This document shows, piece by piece, positions 15,761-23,668 of a stretch of DNA of 36,851 bases. Under the pieces are notes generated by a model. The model was given only the letters and a program-made list of their open reading frames with translations. It was not told the origin of the DNA and made no database searches. Source of the DNA: an uncultured Thiothrix sp. (GTDB taxonomy: Bacteria; Pseudomonadota; Gammaproteobacteria; Thiotrichales; Thiotrichaceae); NCBI RefSeq assembly GCF_937873765.1, contig NZ_CALMZC010000044.1:1-36851 (forward strand), given 5' to 3'. The first letter of the stretch is position 1. Each line of letters begins with the position of its first letter. A program made the translations under genes and the position numbers.

Positions 15761-15981
15761 TGAATGGCATCCTTGAGAGGAACCCGTTCACCCTCTAAGA
15801 GAGAAAACATCATCGTGTCATTACTAGAAGCAGGGTTGTCTAACTCACTCCAATAGCGACCGTAGTTCTCCCACCACTCGATCATCGCGGCTAGCTCATC
15901 AGCCGATTGCTCTGCATAAACCATAGACCAAACACTCAATCCTAAGATGCAGCCGAGTGAGAGGAATCCTTTCCTTAACAT
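15757..15981 (-). CDS. Small exported protein of the ECF sigma operon
   Basis: A 74 aa protein I do not recognise. It has a clear signal peptide (hydrophobic LGCILGLSVWSMVYA, cleavage about residue 23) and a mature part of about 50 residues rich in acidic residues and Trp (MIEWWENYGRYWSELDN). It sits 23 bases after the DUF3619-like gene and overlaps the DUF3106 gene. Co-expression with a sigma factor, a membrane protein and a periplasmic repeat protein suggests a small envelope-stress accessory, by context only. Confidence 0.7.
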   Translation of the reverse strand: MLRKGFLSLGCILGLSVWSMVYAEQSADELAAMIEWWENYGRYWSELDNPASSNDTMMFSLLEGERVPLKDAIQ

Positions 15982-16004
15982 GATGTGCTCCCTAAAAGAG
16001 CGGC

Positions 16005-16412
16005 CTAGCTATACTCAGCGGCTAACCACTCATAAATATCCATATTGTCTAAGAACTCAATATCCTCATTAGACATTAGCACATCTGCAGAATTTTTGGA
16101 CGATACCTCGGAACTGCCTAAAGAATTATCTACAGTGTGATTAAACACCAACTGTAAGCCTAGGCTAATCACCATGGCTCCAACTAGACCTGCAAACACT
16201 GCCCCCGGTCTAGTATCCAAGCAACGCCGCGCACCCAGCCAAATTGTAAACCAACGGTAAGACTTGACTCCACTTTGCTTATTAAAATCCAATAAGGCTG
16301 TTTGCCGTGCTTGTTGTAGCTGTCCTTGAATCTTCAGACTTAAATTCTCAGCCTCGCGGTTTAAACCCTGCGTAAGAGCTTTTAAACTCTCTGCATCCCG
16401 CTTGTTATCCAT
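16005..16412 (-). CDS. DUF3619-like membrane protein, possible anti-sigma factor
   Basis: A 135 aa protein with a charged cytoplasmic N-terminal half, one membrane segment (about 70-90, AVFAGLVGAMVISLGLQLVF) and an acidic tail ending in DNMDIYEWLAAEYS. The layout and the position directly after an ECF sigma gene (TAATG overlap) fit the DUF3619 family and the anti-sigma topology. No zinc-binding anti-sigma motif is visible, so the regulatory role is inferred from context. Confidence 0.65.
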   Translation of the reverse strand: MDNKRDAESLKALTQGLNREAENLSLKIQGQLQQARQTALLDFNKQSGVKSYRWFTIWLGARRCLDTRPGAVFAGLVGAMVISLGLQLVFNHTVDNSLGSSEVSSKNSADVLMSNEDIEFLDNMDIYEWLAAEYS

Positions 16413-17047
16413 TAATTTTCTCCCAAATAATCACGCATCTGCCGCATCGCACGCGCTAGATGTGTTTTTACGCTACCTTCTGAACAGGCCATAATTTTTG
16501 CTGTTTCTGCAATGTCATAACCCTCCCAAGCCCGCAAGAGTAAAGCTTGCTGCTGGCGTAAAGGTAGCTTGCCAATCAACCCCACCAAGCGTTGGCTGAG
16601 TTCATCATTTTGTAATTGTCGATCAGGTTCTAAGAATTGAGTCTGCGCGACTAACTCATCAGGATCAGGCGCTTCCTCAGACTCCGTAGCATCATTGAAA
16701 AATACCCGCCAACGTTGCCGGACTTGGCGACGCCGATGCCAGTCATTGATTTTGCTATGCAAGACACTATGAAAAAGCGCTCCCCATTCTATTTGTGGGT
16801 GTTGGCTATAGTTTTGTACCAAGCTCAACATCGCATCTTGCACAATATCAAGCGCATCATCTTCATTTTGGGTGGCTAGGCGCGCCGTAATAAAAGCTTT
16901 TTTTTCTACACTTGCTAAAAAGTGATTCATGGTCACTGGTGAGCTCAGATCATGCTCCTTTGCCTCCTTACTCCCCAACTGGTCGCCCAGCGTGATTGCT
17001 TTATCGCCAGAAACGAGCCCTTGTTGCTGAATTCCTTGTACTAACAT
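16412..17047 (-). CDS. ECF RNA polymerase sigma factor
   Basis: A 211 aa sigma-70 family protein of the ECF type. Region 2: MNHFLASVEKKAFITARLATQNEDDALDIVQDAMLSLVQNY. Region 4, the -35 binding helix-turn-helix: LPLRQQQALLLRAWEGYDIAETAKIMACSEGSVKTHLARAMRQMR. Residues 1-40 are an extra tail, so the start could be the Met at about 41 (MNHFLAS), but the upstream ATG is open and followed by plausible codons. It heads a four-gene operon. An ECF-type promoter lies 70 bp upstream, suggesting it drives its own expression. Confidence 0.88.
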   Translation of the reverse strand: MLVQGIQQQGLVSGDKAITLGDQLGSKEAKEHDLSSPVTMNHFLASVEKKAFITARLATQNEDDALDIVQDAMLSLVQNYSQHPQIEWGALFHSVLHSKINDWHRRRQVRQRWRVFFNDATESEEAPDPDELVAQTQFLEPDRQLQNDELSQRLVGLIGKLPLRQQQALLLRAWEGYDIAETAKIMACSEGSVKTHLARAMRQMRDYLGEN

Positions 17048-17092
17048 GATGCTTGGTTCATCCTTGATAACGGTTTATCCCACCAAACGTTG

Positions 17093-17105
17093 ACACTAGT
17101 AGTGT
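17093..17105. promoter_or_regulatory. Palindrome in the sigma factor leader
   Basis: ACACTA-G-TAGTGT is a perfect 13 bp palindrome between the divergently transcribed sigma factor and ypfJ genes, just downstream of the ECF -10. It could bind a dimeric regulator. A second dyad (TTCTTTC-TGT-GAAAGAA, 17111-17127) covers the -10 itself. Confidence 0.35.
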
Positions 17106-17117
17106 TTAAGTTCTTTC

Positions 17118-17145
17118 TGTGAAAGAATTCTTCGGCAAAAGTTCC
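17118..17145 (-). promoter_or_regulatory. Candidate ECF (sigmaE-type) autoregulatory promoter
   Basis: On the minus strand GGAACTT (17145-17139), the classic sigmaE-group -35, is followed after 16 bases by TCACA (17122-17118), which fits the loose TCxxA -10. It points at the ECF sigma gene about 70 bp downstream. Confidence 0.5.
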
Positions 17146-17172
17146 TCTAAACCCTCATTAGGAGAGTAAGTC

Positions 17173-18015
17173 ATGCTTTGGAAATCTGGCAGACGCAGTA
17201 GCAACATTGAAGATAGACGTTCTGGCATGGGCGCGCCCGCCAAAGTGGGGGGTATTGGCTTGATTTTAATGTTGGTCGTAGCTTGGCTAATGGGTGCGGA
17301 CACTATGCAACTACTAGGCATTGCGGGTAGCAATCTAGCCGGTACGACAATGACCGTACAACAACCCACCCCCGAAGAACAAGAAGATGCTGATTTCGTA
17401 TCAGCTATCGTCGCACAAACTGAAGATGTTTGGGGGCCAATGTTCCAAACAGCCGGACGGCAATACCAAGAGCCAAGCTTAGTCCTGTTCAGTGAACAAA
17501 TCGAATCGGCTTGTGGCTATGCTTCGGCAGCGAGTGGCCCTTTCTATTGCCCAGCAGATCAAAAAGTCTATATTGATCTAAGCTTTTTCCAAGAATTACG
17601 CCGTTTAGGCGCACCCGGCGATTTTGCACGTGCTTATGTAATCGGCCATGAGATTGCCCACCACGTGCAAAACCTAATGGGCACGTCTAACAAAGTGAGC
17701 CGTTTGCAATCACAAGTGAGTCAAGCAGACTCCAATGCACTCTCAGTTTTATTAGAGCTACAAGCTGATTGCTATGCAGGGGTTTGGGCGCATCATGCAC
17801 AGAAAAACTTTAATGCCCTCGAAGCGGGGGATATAGAAGAAGGCTTACAAGCGGCTGCATCTATTGGTGATGATCGCTTACAGCGTATGTCTGGGCGGCG
17901 AGTCAACCCTGATGCTTTTACCCATGGCACATCTGAACAGCGCGTGAAGTGGTTTAAAACGGGTCTGCAATATGGCGATATGAATCGTTGTGATACCTTT
18001 GCGAGTATTCGCTAA
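17173..18015 (+). CDS. ypfJ: YpfJ-type neutral zinc metallopeptidase
   Basis: Membrane-anchored peptidase of the YpfJ/PF04228 family, 280 aa. The N-terminus is MLWKSGRRSSNIEDRRS, then a membrane helix (about 25-45), then the catalytic domain with HEIAHHVQ (about residue 159) and the downstream ELQADCYAGVWAH helix that supplies the third zinc ligand. AGGAG lies 7 bases before the ATG. Substrate unknown. It diverges from the ECF sigma operon and ends at the hairpin of the lipoprotein gene. Confidence 0.92.
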   Translation: MLWKSGRRSSNIEDRRSGMGAPAKVGGIGLILMLVVAWLMGADTMQLLGIAGSNLAGTTMTVQQPTPEEQEDADFVSAIVAQTEDVWGPMFQTAGRQYQEPSLVLFSEQIESACGYASAASGPFYCPADQKVYIDLSFFQELRRLGAPGDFARAYVIGHEIAHHVQNLMGTSNKVSRLQSQVSQADSNALSVLLELQADCYAGVWAHHAQKNFNALEAGDIEEGLQAAASIGDDRLQRMSGRRVNPDAFTHGTSEQRVKWFKTGLQYGDMNRCDTFASIR

Positions 18016-18020
18016 CTAAA

Positions 18021-18062
18021 ATAAAAAACACCCATTTGAACCCCAATCGGCTCAAATGGGTG
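18021..18062 (-). terminator. Rho-independent terminator of lipoprotein copy 1
   Basis: CACCCATTTGA (18029-18039) pairs perfectly with TCAAATGGGTG (18052-18062) around a 12-base loop, and on the minus strand is followed by six T. The same stem occurs behind lipoprotein copy 2 with a compensatory base-pair change, which supports a real RNA structure. Confidence 0.9.
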
Positions 18063-18077
18063 GGTCATTTCATAACC

Positions 18078-18629
18078 TTACAGATATTTCTCAATACATG
18101 CGCGCATCATGACCTTATTCCATGCTATCGAATAATCGAAAGCAATCGACCGATAAGCTAGCCAATCTTCGTTCTGAGTCAGACTAAAACGCATTGGATG
18201 AGTATGAGTATCTGAAGCGTATAGCCCCTCTAAGCGCTTAACACCTGTACATTTCTTCCCTAGCAAGTCATTGAATTGCTCGCCGGTAAGATCGCCTGGT
18301 TCTCCAGAGGTTTGTCCCATAAAAGGTGGTTCATTCGGATTATCACCAAGCTCCGTGACCGCTAGGAAATAATACATCCCTTGGCGGCTCGCCTGCTTGG
18401 CATCCTCATTTCCTGAACGCTGCTTTAAACGCTGAGCGGCCTGTGCATAATACTGATCTAGCACTTTCTGTGAGGGAAACTCCCAAGCTAGCCTTTCTGG
18501 CGGCCCCTGATTCACATAAACAATATAACCTACTGATTTCAGCAAAGGCTGGGCTGGAGTAGGCGTGCTAGGTGGAGCTTGGCAAGCCACTAAACCACTC
18601 AATAAACCCAATAAGATCCATTGACGCAT
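18078..18629 (-). CDS. Lipoprotein of unknown function, copy 1 of a tandem pair
   Basis: A lipoprotein with signal sequence MRQWILLGLLSGLVAC; the Cys of LVAC is the lipidation site, and no Asp follows it, so outer-membrane sorting is expected. I chose the ATG at 18629, 7 bases after AAGGAG, over the TTG two codons upstream. The mature part has YIVYVNQGPPERLAWEFPS, QGMYYFLAV, a GEQFNDLLGKKCTG segment and a C-terminal MMRACIEKYL with Cys residues that could pair. I do not recognise the family. Its first 75 codons are almost identical to copy 2 and the rest has diverged. It carries a remnant of the protease 3' end upstream, so this is the derived copy. Confidence 0.85.
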   Translation of the reverse strand: MRQWILLGLLSGLVACQAPPSTPTPAQPLLKSVGYIVYVNQGPPERLAWEFPSQKVLDQYYAQAAQRLKQRSGNEDAKQASRQGMYYFLAVTELGDNPNEPPFMGQTSGEPGDLTGEQFNDLLGKKCTGVKRLEGLYASDTHTHPMRFSLTQNEDWLAYRSIAFDYSIAWNKVMMRACIEKYL

Positions 18630-18675
18630 CTTCAAGCTCCTTATTTTCTGGTGGCAAGCTTAGAGCTTTGGCCTC

Positions 18676-18714
18676 AAAAAAACACCCCTTTGAACCCCAA
18701 TCGGCTCAAAGGGG
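18676..18714 (-). terminator. Rho-independent terminator of lipoprotein copy 2
   Basis: CCCCTTTGA (18685-18693) pairs with TCAAAGGGG (18706-18714) around the same loop as in copy 1, followed on the minus strand by seven T. Compared with copy 1, one A-T pair has become C-G on both arms. Confidence 0.88.
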
Positions 18715-18728
18715 GTCACTTCACAAAC

Positions 18729-19271
18729 TCACAGGTACTTTTCAATACACGCACGCATCATTGTATCATTCCATGCTATGGAATAATTAGCAGCAAGCGA
18801 CTGATAAGCTAGCCAATCAGCACTACTATAAGGACTCGCATTGGGATAAGCGTCTCGAACATACATGCCCTCTAAACGCTTAACGCCTGTACATTTTTTC
18901 CCTAGTAAGTCATTGAATTGCTCGCCGGTAAGCTCTCCAGGCTTCCCAGAAGTCTGTCCCATAAAAGGAGGTTCCTGCGGATTAGCGCCAAGCTCCGCGA
19001 CCGCCAAGAAATAATACATTCCTTGACGAGCCGCCTGCTTAGCATCCGCACTCCCTGAGCGCTGCTTTAAACGCTGGGCGGCCTGTGCATAATACTGATC
19101 TAGCACTTTCTGTGAGGGAAACTCCCAAGCTAGCCTTTCTGGCGGCCCCTGATTCACATAAACAATATAACCTACTGATTTCAGCAAAGGCTGGGCTGGA
19201 GTAGGCGTGCTAGGTGGAGCTTGGCAAGCCACTAAACCACTCAATAAACCCAATAAGATCCATTGACGCAT
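18729..19271 (-). CDS. Lipoprotein of unknown function, copy 2, next to the protease
   Basis: Same lipoprotein as copy 1: signal sequence MRQWILLGLLSGLVAC, identical through residue 75 counted from the upstream TTG, then about two dozen substitutions and a three-residue deletion in the C-terminal half (for example YVRDAYPNASPYSSADW). The ATG at 19271 follows AAGGAG by 7 bases and lies 11 bases after the protease stop, so it is the natural second gene of a protease operon. A lipoprotein tied to a secreted protease could be an inhibitor, chaperone or anchor; nothing in the sequence decides. It ends with its own terminator, so copy 1 must be read through or have its own promoter. Confidence 0.85.
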   Translation of the reverse strand: MRQWILLGLLSGLVACQAPPSTPTPAQPLLKSVGYIVYVNQGPPERLAWEFPSQKVLDQYYAQAAQRLKQRSGSADAKQAARQGMYYFLAVAELGANPQEPPFMGQTSGKPGELTGEQFNDLLGKKCTGVKRLEGMYVRDAYPNASPYSSADWLAYQSLAANYSIAWNDTMMRACIEKYL

Positions 19272-19282
19272 CTTCAAGCTCC

Positions 19283-21384
19283 TTATTTTCTGATGGCAAG
19301 CCTAGGGTTGGTTCCAGAGATGGCAAAAAAGATATTTTTGCCACCGCTACAGATCACCCGAATATGACTTTTGGTTGGGAGCGTACTGGGCAAACGCACC
19401 GTTCTTGCGCCATTGTTGGTGGCATATAAAGCGAGGGTGGAGAAAGAAGCCCCATTATTGGTGGTGATCCCAATATCCACTGTGGGGCAATTAAACTCAC
19501 TCGCATTCGTACCTGCCACATTCCAGCGCACATTAAAATCCTTACCCGCAAAGCTGCGCAAATCGGTCACACTGGAGGCAGGGTTAGTAATCGCAAAGGC
19601 AACACCGCTATCCTTCACCGTGAGCGTCGTTATGTTACTACCGACCCCACCTTGCTGGTCGCGCACCGCCAATTCAAAGCTAAGTTTACGGCTAGTGACA
19701 GGCAAATAATCACCTTGAGTTTCTGCGTTTGAAAGCAATTTAGGGAGATCAGGAATATAACGGAAGGGTGTTGTCTTCGGTGGCAGCACTCGAATCAAAG
19801 CATCCTTACCGTTGTCCTCGTGAAGATTAACCGCTGTGCCAAAATCCAATAAAGCAATCGTGTCCACCTGCTCCCAAGAATAGGATAACAAGTGCCTCTC
19901 GGCATCACTGGCGCTGCCACTTAACATAAAGGGGGTGCGGGCAGGAATGGTATAGGCGGCTGGTGTATAGACCACAGGTGGATTATTCAATATGTCAGAT
20001 ACTAGGGCACAAGACGAGCCTGTTCCACGAGAAAAGGTAACTATTTGGCTAATCGAGTTAATATGGAACATATTACTCAACGGGACACTCGCATCCAAAA
20101 CATAGCCATTGGGAGCTAGACAAGCCATACCATAGCCCATAATAGTAGCACCGCTCCCTGGCTCAACAGCACTACCTTTGATACGAGCAGACTCACCATT
20201 GCGAGTGATACATTTATTGAAGGTGTGTTGAGCACCGAATTGATGACCGATTTCATGAGCAACTAATCGATAATACTCAGTTCCATTAGGGGTATGAGAG
20301 GTCAACGCAGCATAGTCCTTACTGCTGCCGCATACCGTACTGACCTCTGCAAGCCCACCGCCACCTGTGAGTAAATAACCCAAAGCAATAGACAGATCAT
20401 AGGTTTTCAAGGCTGGCACGGTTGGGTTAGAGGCTTTTAATGCCTTCATAAAAACCGGATTAGTATTCATTAAATTAGACGAACTAGTATCGCTTAAGTA
20501 GTTATTTCCTGCATCAAAATAACTGGCTGTACCAATAAGGGCGATAGCGGTATCCCGCCAAAACAATGCATTAATCCTAGCGTGCATCGTATTAATGGTA
20601 TTGTTTAGAGCAGTAACTCCACCAACATTATTTAAGAGATTTTTACTAGCCGTATAAATAATCTCGTAATACAGGGGAGCTGTGGGTGTTCCCCTTCTGA
20701 AGGCTGTAGCCTCGCTTATGCCAAATTGATCTAAACTACTTTTGGAAGCAGAGCTTATAGTATGCTGATCTCCAGCAGCACAAGAAAAATCATCCGCTTG
20801 ACGATTCGTAGTAGACCTTTCACTGAAGCTAATATACTTTCGGGTCTTTTTATCCTGAATAGGATTGATGAGTACCGTTTCTCCATTGGATAAGATAATC
20901 ATCCCATGGAAACCACTACTGCTGCTGTCTATAATCCCCGTGACGAGAGGGTCATTAATACCCTGAATACGCCAGGTGCGGAAATCCGGTGAAGCTTTAG
21001 CCGCTTGATTGGCGATTACCGTCACGGGAACCGCATTAACCTTAATAAAATGGCCATCCGGTAAGGGCAGGCTTAATTCAACGCCTGCCTCTGTAGACTC
21101 TTCTCTAGGCTTGACTCTTTTAGTTAGATTCAACAAGCCATTCAAAGCACTCTCATTCAGCTCTAATAATCTATATTTTTCAAGCTGATTAACATACTCA
21201 TCAGACCCCGTATAAAGCCCGGCCTCCATTTTATGATTTGCCACGAGCTGATCTTGCCAAAATGACTGATCCGCATAAACAACCGAACAGTTTACTAAAA
21301 GAATTAAACTAGCTAACTGCTTGAAAACTTTTGTGGTTTGTGGTTTGTGGTTTGTGGTTTGTGGTTTGTGGTTTTCAACCTCAT
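19283..21384 (-). CDS. Secreted reprolysin-like zinc metalloprotease, phase-variable, frame OFF here
   Basis: The main open frame (653 codons from a GTG at 21244) encodes a metzincin: HEIGHQFGAQHTFN at about residue 329 (three zinc His, catalytic Glu), then the Met-turn ATIMGYGMACL. The C-terminal part has PKD-like sequence (SGSASDAERHLLSYSWEQVD) and another beta domain. The frame stays open upstream of 21244 and encodes a good signal peptide (KQLASLILLVNCSVVYA, then DQ), so the GTG is not the true start. No ATG, GTG or TTG exists in that frame; the only start with a strong AAGGAG site is the ATG at 21384, out of frame by one base across six 7-base repeats. Seven or four repeats would give about 702 or 695 aa. 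As sequenced it yields a 23-residue peptide. Confidence 0.88.
21330..21374 (-). repeat. Heptanucleotide repeat (CCACAAA)6, phase-variation tract
   Basis: Six perfect copies of TTTGTGG on the plus strand (21330-21371) plus a partial TTT. On the coding strand they lie 12 bases inside the protease gene, between ATG and signal peptide. Because 7 is not a multiple of 3, each gain or loss shifts the frame; only one count in three (4, 7, 10...) joins the ATG to the protease. The translated repeat is TTNHKPQ per three units. Confidence 0.95.
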
Positions 21385-21398
21385 CAAAACGACTCCTT
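21382..21398 (-). promoter_or_regulatory. Ribosome binding site and ATG of the phase-variable protease
   Basis: AAGGAG (21398-21393) is 8 bases before ATG (21384-21382). This strong site, directly upstream of the repeat tract, is what identifies the real start although it is out of frame in this sequence. Confidence 0.85.
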
Positions 21399-21429
21399 GT
21401 TAATAATATTAATAATTAAGATTTGATTA

Positions 21430-21459
21430 AAAATAAACCACAATATTAACCAATGTCAA
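21430..21459 (-). promoter_or_regulatory. Candidate protease promoter
   Basis: Minus-strand TTGACA (21459-21454) is a perfect -35; TATTTT (21435-21430) follows after 18 bases. Placed about 45 bp before the protease ATG and just after the aminopeptidase stop. Confidence 0.55.
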
Positions 21460-21475
21460 TTCATTTATAGAAAAC

Positions 21476-22843
21476 TTACTCTACAAAATTCATTTCCAAG
21501 TACTTAAACACAGCCAACAAACCCATCGCCTCCCCACCTATCGGACGTCCAGGGCGAGCGCGTAAATTCCAAGCCATGACATCGAAATGTGCCCACGGAA
21601 TCCGATTCGGTACAAATTCATTTAAAAATAATGCCGCTGTAATCGCCCCACCATAGCTATCCCCACTATTACTTAAATCGGCAACCTGACTGCGCAGCTT
21701 CTCTAAGTAAGGCTTATGGAGAGGTAAATTCCAAATGAGATCATTGCTCATAGTAGAAGCTGCTTGCAACTTTTGCATTAAAGAACGGTCATTCGCGAAA
21801 AAGGCGGGAACCTCTGTCCCCATCGCTACCCGTGCAGCACCCGTTAAAGTCGCAAAATCAATAATCACATCGGGATCATTTTCAGCCGCATAAGCGAGTG
21901 CATCACACAGAATTAAGCGCCCTTCCGCATCAGTATTATCAATTTCCACCGTTTTACCTAAACGGGTATGAATCACATCACCCGGACGGAAAGCATCGCC
22001 ACTAATCGCATTATCCACTGCAGGAATCAGCACCTGTAAACAGATCGGTAATTCGAGCTGCATGATTAATTTAGCTAAGCCTAAAACATGCGCTGCCCCA
22101 CCCATGTCTTTTTTCATTAAGCGCATATTCGAGGAAGGCTTAATATCAAGGCCGCCAGTATCAAAACAAACGCCCTTGCCGACTAAACACACTAAAGGAT
22201 CGTCTTGATTCCCCCAATTTAATTCAATTAAACGCGGCGCATGCACACTCGCACGCCCTACTGCATGAATCGTTGGGAAGTTTTCTTTTAATAAAGCACT
22301 CCCGGTAATCACATCCACTTCTGCATCATGGACTTCGGCTAAGCGGCGTGCGACTTGCTCTAAATCCTGTGGCATCATGTGATTGGCAGGCATATTGATC
22401 AGATTACGCACTAAACTAATCGCCTCAACCATGGCATTAATGCGGGCAGCACCTTGGCTTAGATATAAAACTGGCTTGGTCGGCTCTTCGATGGTACGAA
22501 ATTGATCAAACCGATAATGACCTAAGCCCCAACCCACCAGCATCTGCGAGAGGTCTTCATCATTCCAATCGCCTTCTAGGTAATATTCACCGGTTGGCAA
22601 TAAACTAGGTAAGCCTGCTAAAGCCCATAGAACACCTTCGCTATCATTAACACCATAAAATACCTGCGCCAAGCGCCCAGCGGCATCAGGTACTAAACAG
22701 AGGGTATTGGGTTTGCCACGATAACCTTGCACCGTGAGCCAATTACGGCCTGATTCGTAAATACCGTTTTTAATTTCAACTAAACTAGTTTCAGTGACTA
22801 AGCGAAGAGGGATGGCCGCCTCAGTTTTTTCATAGGTGAACAT
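21476..22843 (-). CDS. M17 leucyl aminopeptidase family protein
   Basis: A cytosolic two-metal aminopeptidase. The C-terminal catalytic domain has VGKGVCFDTGGLDIKPSSNMRLMKKDMGGAAH (metal Lys and Asp, active-site Lys and Arg) and the family signature NTDAEGRLILCDALAY. At 455 aa it is shorter than E. coli PepA (503 aa) and its N-terminal domain differs, so I do not call it pepA; it belongs to the shorter group often annotated only as leucyl aminopeptidase family protein. It diverges from the RDD operon and is a separate unit from the protease downstream. Confidence 0.9.
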   Translation of the reverse strand: MFTYEKTEAAIPLRLVTETSLVEIKNGIYESGRNWLTVQGYRGKPNTLCLVPDAAGRLAQVFYGVNDSEGVLWALAGLPSLLPTGEYYLEGDWNDEDLSQMLVGWGLGHYRFDQFRTIEEPTKPVLYLSQGAARINAMVEAISLVRNLINMPANHMMPQDLEQVARRLAEVHDAEVDVITGSALLKENFPTIHAVGRASVHAPRLIELNWGNQDDPLVCLVGKGVCFDTGGLDIKPSSNMRLMKKDMGGAAHVLGLAKLIMQLELPICLQVLIPAVDNAISGDAFRPGDVIHTRLGKTVEIDNTDAEGRLILCDALAYAAENDPDVIIDFATLTGAARVAMGTEVPAFFANDRSLMQKLQAASTMSNDLIWNLPLHKPYLEKLRSQVADLSNSGDSYGGAITAALFLNEFVPNRIPWAHFDVMAWNLRARPGRPIGGEAMGLLAVFKYLEMNFVE

Positions 22844-22984
22844 AAAATGACGTCTCTACTTGTTATGAACTTTATCGTGTTGTAATTGACAAGCCAGCAA
22901 GCTGACTTCATGCTTTGGCTAAAGAATTTACAAGCATAAGGCATTTGCCCAAAACTAGCACTCTGATATCGACAAGACTTCACC

Positions 22985-23668
22985 ATGCGATTGGATACCA
23001 CTTATACAGTGAATACACCGGAGGGCATTGCTTTAGAGCTATCGCCCGCAGGCCCCGTGCCACGCACTTTAGCGTGGTTGGTGGATCTCATGATTCGCGC
23101 GGGCGTCAGTTTACTTATTATCATTCTATTAGCCTTCATGGGTAGCCTAGGTATCGGCCTTGCCATGATTTTAATTTTTTTATTAGAGTGGTTCTACCCA
23201 GTTTGGTTCGAGTTACGCTCTCAAGGACAAACACCAGGCAAGCGTTTACTTAATATCTATGTAGCACATCTAGATGCTAGCCCGATTTCACCAGCCGCGT
23301 CAGTGGTTCGGAATCTATTACGGGTGGTTGACTTCCTACCGTTTTTTTACGGCTTTGGCTTAGCCAGTACGCTCCTCAGCAAACGCTTCCAGCGCTTAGG
23401 GGATTTAGCTGCCAATACTGTCGTACTGCATAAAAGTTTACCAGTATTAAGCCAACGCGAAATCTCCGCCAGCCCCGAGCCTGCGAATGTATCTTTATCC
23501 TTACCGGAACAACAAGCGTTGATTTTATTTGCACAGCGTGAAGCTACTTTAACCGCCGAACGCCAACAAGAACTCGCGCAATTCACTGCAAGCTTAGTCA
23601 ACCATAAAACTGATCCGGCGGCACATTTACGCAGCATTGCCAGTTGGCTCCTAGGGAAGCAAGCATGA
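22985..23668 (+). CDS. RDD family membrane protein
   Basis: A 227 aa protein with an RDD domain: VPRTLAWLVDLMIRAGVS (the Arg-Asp pair) then three to four membrane segments, SQGQTPGKRLLNIYV between the second and third, and DFLPFFYGFGLASTLLSKRFQRLGDLAANTVVLHK. The last 70 residues are soluble and helical. It is first in a six-gene operon with SpoIIM-like, DUF4129, DUF4350, MoxR and DUF58 genes, a set found together in other gammaproteobacteria. It may be a transporter; no function is proven. It overlaps the next gene (ATGA). Confidence 0.9.
   Translation: MRLDTTYTVNTPEGIALELSPAGPVPRTLAWLVDLMIRAGVSLLIIILLAFMGSLGIGLAMILIFLLEWFYPVWFELRSQGQTPGKRLLNIYVAHLDASPISPAASVVRNLLRVVDFLPFFYGFGLASTLLSKRFQRLGDLAANTVVLHKSLPVLSQREISASPEPANVSLSLPEQQALILFAQREATLTAERQQELAQFTASLVNHKTDPAAHLRSIASWLLGKQA

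Larger units (their letters stand above)
18421..19292 (-). repeat. Tandem duplication of the lipoprotein unit
   Basis: 18421-18650 and 19063-19292 (offset 642) differ at one silent base over 230 bp. Beyond this block the homology continues through the 3' halves and both terminators but with many changes. The copy 1 unit also repeats the last codons of the protease gene (GCTTGCCAxCAGAAAATAAG), which fixes the direction: copy 2, beside the protease, is the ancestral position. Confidence 0.9.
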
